From: Bifidobacterium breve
GTDB lineage: Bacteria > Actinomycetota > Acidimicrobiia > IMCC26256
Assembly (NCBI GenBank): GCA_945907055.1
Contig: CAMDSG010000075.1
Location: 1-7,933, forward strand
Direction of reading: 5' to 3'
DNA: 7,933 nt
The first letter of the stretch is position 1. Every line of letters starts with the position of its first letter. Position numbers and translations under genes: made by a program. A model generated the notes under the pieces. The model had not been told where the DNA came from and ran no database searches. It was given only the letters and a program-made list of their open reading frames with translations. This document shows positions 5,059-7,933 of this stretch, piece by piece.

Positions 5059-7194
5059 GTGGCAGGCGGTGATGTTCGCCGGCTCGCAGTGTCGAGCAGT
5101 CCAAAATTAACCCCCGATGAGATTGCGTCGCGCTCATTCGCTAAAGCCGTGCGTGGCGTCTCCGAGGCAGAGGTGCGTTCGTTCCTCAGCCGTGTAGCGG
5201 AAGAGGTTGCTGCGATCTCTGAGCGCGAGGATTCTCTCAGGTCTCGAATTGAGTCGTTAGAGGAGGAACTGCGCAGCCCTAAGGCCCCGACGGATCAAGA
5301 GCTTCTCACGGCGTTAGGAGAGGAGACAGCACGAGTGCTGCGCTCAGCTCAGAGCGCGGCAGAGGATATTCGGACACGCTCAGAGGAGCGAGCAGCCGCG
5401 ATACTCAAAGACGCCGAGGAGCAGTCAAAGACGATGCGCGATGCAGCTGAAGAGGCTGCAACTACTCAAGTAAATTCAGCTAACGAGATCTCGAGTGGGC
5501 TAATAGCAGCGGCCGAAGAGAGATCTGCTGAGATTCAATCTGGCGCAGCCTCTGCGGCCACTGCAAATCTTGAGACAGCTGAGCGCGATGCAGCAGAGGT
5601 ACGCGAGCGTGCACGCATTGAGAGCGAGAGCGAGATTGAGCAAGCGCGCCAGACTGGGCGAGAGATGCTCGCAGAGGCAAAGGCTGTGCGCGAACGCGTG
5701 CTAGCCGACCTTGCACGGCGCCGTGAACTTCTAACGTCACAGATCGAGGAGTTGCGCATTGGGCGCGATCGATTACTTGGGGCGTATCGCGTCGTGAAGC
5801 AGACTCTCTCGGACGCCACATCAGCACTAGGACAGGTTGACTCGCGCGGGGCAAGCGACTTAGCTACGTCCGCCCCGTTTGTGGAGCTCGGTATCGACGG
5901 CGACCCAGAAGAGGATTTGACCCAAGTAAGTGGCGCTGCCCCCGAGACCCCTTCTTTAGAAGCCTCTAATGCCACTGCCCTTGATTTAGAAGCCCCTAAC
6001 TTAGAAGCCCCTAATTCGAATCGTGTAGTAATCAGTACTGCTCCAACCTCGAGTGCGCAGAGTGAACCTGAGTCGCCACGTAGCGATTCTCCAAACTCTC
6101 CAGCCTCGGGGGGCAGACTTCGCAGACGCGTGCGTGAGAGCCTCGGCATAACAGAGGACTCCCAGTCTGTAGCGGGCCGGCGCACTACGGAGGTGGTTAC
6201 TGAGACGCTCAGTAAGTCCGTGACCGAGTCCGTGACCGTTGTCGTGACAGATGACGGACTCCAAGAAGTCACTACTCAAGAAGTCGTAATTCGTGATGAA
6301 GTAACTCTCACAGAGATCGAGAGTTCAGCGAATACTCTGCCTAGGGATTCGAATGTGGGTTCGACTGAGGACTCGACTGAGGCTGCGGATGCGCCAGAGG
6401 TCGACTCTATATTTGCGAGGCTTCGTGCCGATGGAGCAGGGTCTGCTTCGGTTAGCGAGAAAGAGGAGCCAATTGCTCTCAAAGTCGCCCCAGACTCTGG
6501 TGGCATCAACTCTGCCCCTGAGACTGAACTCGTCGATAGCGCCGATGACGAGCGCAGTATGTGTGAAGCAGTGCTGGTTCCGCTAAGGCGAGATGCGATC
6601 AAGCGCGCCAAGCGGGCTCTGCAGGATGATCAAAATGCATTACTCGAGCGTCTCCGAACGCAGAAAGGCCGAATCGATTTAGCGGCAATCCTTGGCGATG
6701 GAGCGGAGCAGACCGCCACCTGGGTAGCGCTTCTCTCAGAGCCCCTTGGCAAGGCATTTATTGCTGCGCATACAGGGCTCACCACTGAGCCCGCTCCAAA
6801 GGTCCCCGAGGAACTCACATCAGGGCCGGTGGAGGAGATAGTTGGTGGGCTCAGGTCGCGTCTCAGTGCAGTGATTGCTGCGAATGACTCGCCTGACTCG
6901 GATGACTCGATATCGCGGGCGGTTGGTTCGTGCTTCCGTGATGCGAGAGGTCAGGGGTTGGAGGCTGCTCTCGGGGATGCTCTCAGCGCTGCGTGGTCTA
7001 GGGGCGTTTACGAAGCGGTAGCAACTGGAACTCTGCTCAGGTGGGTGCCGATTGAGGCGGGGAGATGCTCTGACTGCGACGACAATGCTCTAGAGCCCAC
7101 GCCTAGAGGGCAAAATTTTCCAACGGGGCAGGCCTACCCCCCAGCTCACCCTGGGTGCCGGTGCTTAATAACGCCTGATGCAAGCCTCGGTTGA
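5059..7194 (+). CDS. DivIVA-domain coiled-coil protein with C-terminal MuF-like Cys/His motif
   Basis: The 711-residue product has clear blocks. Residues 17-46 (LTPDEIASRSFAKAVRG then EAEVRSFL) match the N-terminal DivIVA/DivI1A signature, which binds curved membrane at poles and septa. Residues 47-250 are an Ala/Glu/Arg-rich coiled coil. Residues 260-350 are a disordered acidic Ser/Pro linker with LEAPN pentapeptide repeats. Residues 353-360 are arginine-rich, then a Thr/Val-rich, strand-like segment (376-420). After another linker (421-495), residues 500-660 are helical. The C-terminus has Cys670-x2-Cys673, FPTGQAYPPAHPGCRC (687-702) and LITP, with Cys700, Cys702 and His697. This C-x2-C...PPxHPxCRC pattern is the hallmark of phage Mu gpF/SPP1 gp7-type head-morphogenesis domains and may bind zinc. 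No membrane segment is seen. The start is fixed by GGAGG. Role unknown; a pole or septum scaffold is the simplest inference. Confidence 0.88.
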   Translation: MAGGDVRRLAVSSSPKLTPDEIASRSFAKAVRGVSEAEVRSFLSRVAEEVAAISEREDSLRSRIESLEEELRSPKAPTDQELLTALGEETARVLRSAQSAAEDIRTRSEERAAAILKDAEEQSKTMRDAAEEAATTQVNSANEISSGLIAAAEERSAEIQSGAASAATANLETAERDAAEVRERARIESESEIEQARQTGREMLAEAKAVRERVLADLARRRELLTSQIEELRIGRDRLLGAYRVVKQTLSDATSALGQVDSRGASDLATSAPFVELGIDGDPEEDLTQVSGAAPETPSLEASNATALDLEAPNLEAPNSNRVVISTAPTSSAQSEPESPRSDSPNSPASGGRLRRRVRESLGITEDSQSVAGRRTTEVVTETLSKSVTESVTVVVTDDGLQEVTTQEVVIRDEVTLTEIESSANTLPRDSNVGSTEDSTEAADAPEVDSIFARLRADGAGSASVSEKEEPIALKVAPDSGGINSAPETELVDSADDERSMCEAVLVPLRRDAIKRAKRALQDDQNALLERLRTQKGRIDLAAILGDGAEQTATWVALLSEPLGKAFIAAHTGLTTEPAPKVPEELTSGPVEEIVGGLRSRLSAVIAANDSPDSDDSISRAVGSCFRDARGQGLEAALGDALSAAWSRGVYEAVATGTLLRWVPIEAGRCSDCDDNALEPTPRGQNFPTGQAYPPAHPGCRCLITPDASLG
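5956..6015. repeat. 15-bp in-frame repeat encoding LEA(P/S)N pentapeptides
   Basis: TTAGAAGCCCCTAAC at 5986-6000 is followed directly by TTAGAAGCCCCTAAT at 6001-6015. A third copy, TTAGAAGCCTCTAAT, lies at 5956-5970, one 15-bp unit away in the same register. They encode LEASN, LEAPN and LEAPN in the disordered linker of the DivIVA-like protein. Confidence 0.9.
6216..6239. repeat. 12-bp in-frame tandem duplication (SVTE/SVTV)
   Basis: GTCCGTGACCGA at 6216-6227 is repeated as GTCCGTGACCGT at 6228-6239, with a degenerate third unit beginning at 6241 (GTCGTGACAG). It lies in the Thr/Val-rich segment of the DivIVA-like protein. Confidence 0.8.
6361..6384. repeat. 12-bp in-frame tandem duplication (STED/STEA)
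   Basis: TCGACTGAGGAC (6361-6372) is followed by TCGACTGAGGCT (6373-6384), identical at 10 of 12 positions, in the second acidic linker of the DivIVA-like gene. Confidence 0.75.
6886..6912. repeat. Three 9-bp in-frame units (DSP/DSD/DSI)
   Basis: GACTCGCCT, GACTCGGAT and GACTCGATA run consecutively from 6886, each sharing GACTCG. They encode a short Asp-Ser loop just before the MuF-like C-terminal part of the DivIVA-like protein. Confidence 0.65.
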
Positions 7195-7286
7195 TTCGCC
7201 AAACCAACCCCTGATCCATGCTCCTTATCCGGAGAACCATCTAGAGCAAATAATGCAACGCCTCTTCATCAACTCCCCTCCAACAT

Positions 7287-7312
7287 AGAGACGAGCAGTC
7301 GATCTCTTTATT
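7287..7312 (+). terminator. Possible weak intrinsic terminator after the DivIVA-like gene
   Basis: An 8-bp stem (AGAGACGA at 7287-7294 pairing with 7299-7307, one bulged A at 7302) closes on a GCAG tetraloop and is followed by TTATT. The stem is not GC-rich and the T tract is interrupted, so termination is likely to be weak. It lies 92 bp past the stop. Confidence 0.3.
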
Positions 7313-7349
7313 GGGGGATGTGACCAAGGGCTCGCAATAATCTTGTCAT

Positions 7350-7379
7350 CGCCCCGAGGGGCGCGAGCGCGGTGCGCCC
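7350..7379. other. Overlapping GC-rich inverted repeats upstream of the UPF0182 gene
   Basis: CGCCCC-GA-GGGGCG (7350-7363) overlaps a second dyad, GGGCGC (7359-7364) with GCGCCC (7374-7379). The two hairpins would compete for the same bases if transcribed. No T tract follows, so this is not a standard intrinsic terminator. It lies directly upstream of the putative -10 of the next gene. The rest of the gap (7195-7394) shows nothing else well supported. Confidence 0.4.
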
Positions 7380-7381
7380 TC

Positions 7382-7387
7382 TAGGCT
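7382..7387 (+). promoter_or_regulatory. Putative -10 element for the UPF0182 gene
   Basis: TAGGCT (TANNNT) is followed by 7 nt and then GTG 7395, again fitting a leaderless start. The hexamer is a weak match beyond the TA and final T, and there is no clear -35. Confidence 0.3.
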
Positions 7388-7394
7388 GCAACTT

Positions 7395-7933
7395 GTGCGC
7401 CCAGTCTCAACAGGTCCCCGTCCCCCTCGTTCGCGACGCGGAAGGACCCTTGCAATAGTTGCAGCCGTCCTCTTAGTTGTGCTCTTCATAAGTTTCCGAG
7501 GCATAGCGGTCTTCTACACGGATTACCTCTGGTTTAGGTCGGTTAATTTCTCGGGTACATGGAGAGCCCTGCTATCAGCCAAGGTCGGCCTAGCGGCTGT
7601 ATTCACCCTTGTTTTCTTTGTCTTGATGATCACGAGCCTCTCGATTGCTGACCGCTTAGCTCCGAAGGTAAAACAATTAAAGCCTAGTGATGACCTCGCT
7701 GCGCGCTATCAAGACGTTGCGGTGCGTTATGGGGGACGGATCAGGCTCCTCGTTTCAGCGTTCCTAGCATTTGTAATTGGAACCAGCGTTAGCAGCGAAT
7801 GGAGGCAGTGGGTGCTCTTCACCCATCGAGTCGAGTTCGGGAGGAAAGATCCTCAGTTTGGTAAAGACATTGGATTCTTTGTCTTTCAACTTCCATTTAT
7901 CAACTTCTTTTTTAACTGGCTTTTTGTAGCGCT
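7395..7933 (+). CDS. UPF0182 family multi-pass membrane protein (3' end beyond window)
   Basis: 179 codons are open to the right edge; full-length family members are roughly 900-1000 residues with about seven N-terminal membrane helices and a large extracytoplasmic domain. Visible here are a basic N-terminus (RPPRSRRGR, 9-17), a first helix at about 18-34, FYTDYLWF (40-47), a second helix at about 61-84, the DDLAARYQ loop (99-106), a third helix at about 115-132, and the family-typical FGRKDPQFGKDIGFFVFQLP (148-167) leading into another hydrophobic stretch. The function of this family is not established. GTG 7395 is the only usual start codon between the in-frame stop (7338-7340) and the conserved region, and a -10-like TAGGCT lies 7 nt upstream. 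Nothing in the visible part looks broken. Confidence 0.93.
   Translation, partial: MRPVSTGPRPPRSRRGRTLAIVAAVLLVVLFISFRGIAVFYTDYLWFRSVNFSGTWRALLSAKVGLAAVFTLVFFVLMITSLSIADRLAPKVKQLKPSDDLAARYQDVAVRYGGRIRLLVSAFLAFVIGTSVSSEWRQWVLFTHRVEFGRKDPQFGKDIGFFVFQLPFINFFFNWLFVA

Noticed and set aside
5535..6272. 245-codon minus-strand ORF across the DivIVA-like gene
   Set aside because: Ser/Arg-rich antisense shadow created by the codon use of the coiled coil and linker; no start signals or motifs.
5059..7194. Prophage remnant, suggested by the MuF-like motif
   Set aside because: No terminase, portal, capsid or integrase genes lie nearby, composition matches the neighbours, and the N-terminal DivIVA domain points to a cellular protein.
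7178..7288. A 36-codon ORF starting inside the end of the DivIVA-like gene (ATG 7178 to TAG 7286-7288)
   Set aside because: No Shine-Dalgarno or -10 at suitable spacing, no recognisable motif, and half the length of a typical small gene. Chance cannot be excluded.

Overview
The window looks like a chromosomal segment of an actinobacterium, most likely of the Acidimicrobiia type. This is inferred from gene content: a membrane-anchored HtrA-type protein with an N-terminal W-x-HPSE motif, a DivIVA-domain coiled-coil protein, a YlbL-type PDZ/Lon protease, a UPF0182 membrane protein, mreB in an actinobacterial setting, many GTG starts and several apparently leaderless promoters. Base composition is moderately GC-rich. 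No tRNA, rRNA, insertion sequence, integrase or CRISPR array was seen. This is a dense housekeeping or cell-envelope region, not an obvious mobile island.

Layout. (1) Minus strand, 1-941: the 5' part of an HtrA-like membrane protein whose three catalytic positions all appear replaced; its 3' end lies off the left edge. (2) A 56-bp divergent intergenic region with a TANNNT -10 element for each direction and a central CACGTG. (3) Plus strand, 998-2692: a tight operon of moaE, a 57-residue single-pass membrane protein and mreB. moaE and the small gene overlap by ATGA; the small gene stops 1 bp before the mreB ATG. (4) Minus strand, 2707-3528: a HEAT-repeat protein converging on mreB with 14 bp between the stops. 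(5) A divergent intergenic region with a 16-bp tandem repeat. (6) Plus strand, 3668 (or 3644)-4906: a membrane-anchored PDZ-Lon serine protease. (7) Plus strand, 5059-7194: a 711-residue protein with an N-terminal DivIVA domain, long coiled coil, disordered linker and a C-terminal cysteine/histidine motif like that of phage Mu gpF/SPP1 gp7 head-morphogenesis proteins. (8) Plus strand, 7395 to the right edge: the start of a UPF0182 multi-pass membrane protein.

How the parts may fit together (inference): MreB, the DivIVA-like scaffold, the membrane proteases or pseudoproteases and the UPF0182 protein are all envelope or morphology related. MoaE (molybdopterin synthase large subunit) is the one metabolic gene and appears to share a transcript with mreB. 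The features most worth checking are the DivIVA/MuF-like fusion, the apparent HtrA pseudoprotease, the Glu-to-Gln change at the predicted MreB catalytic position, and the repeated leaderless promoter layout.
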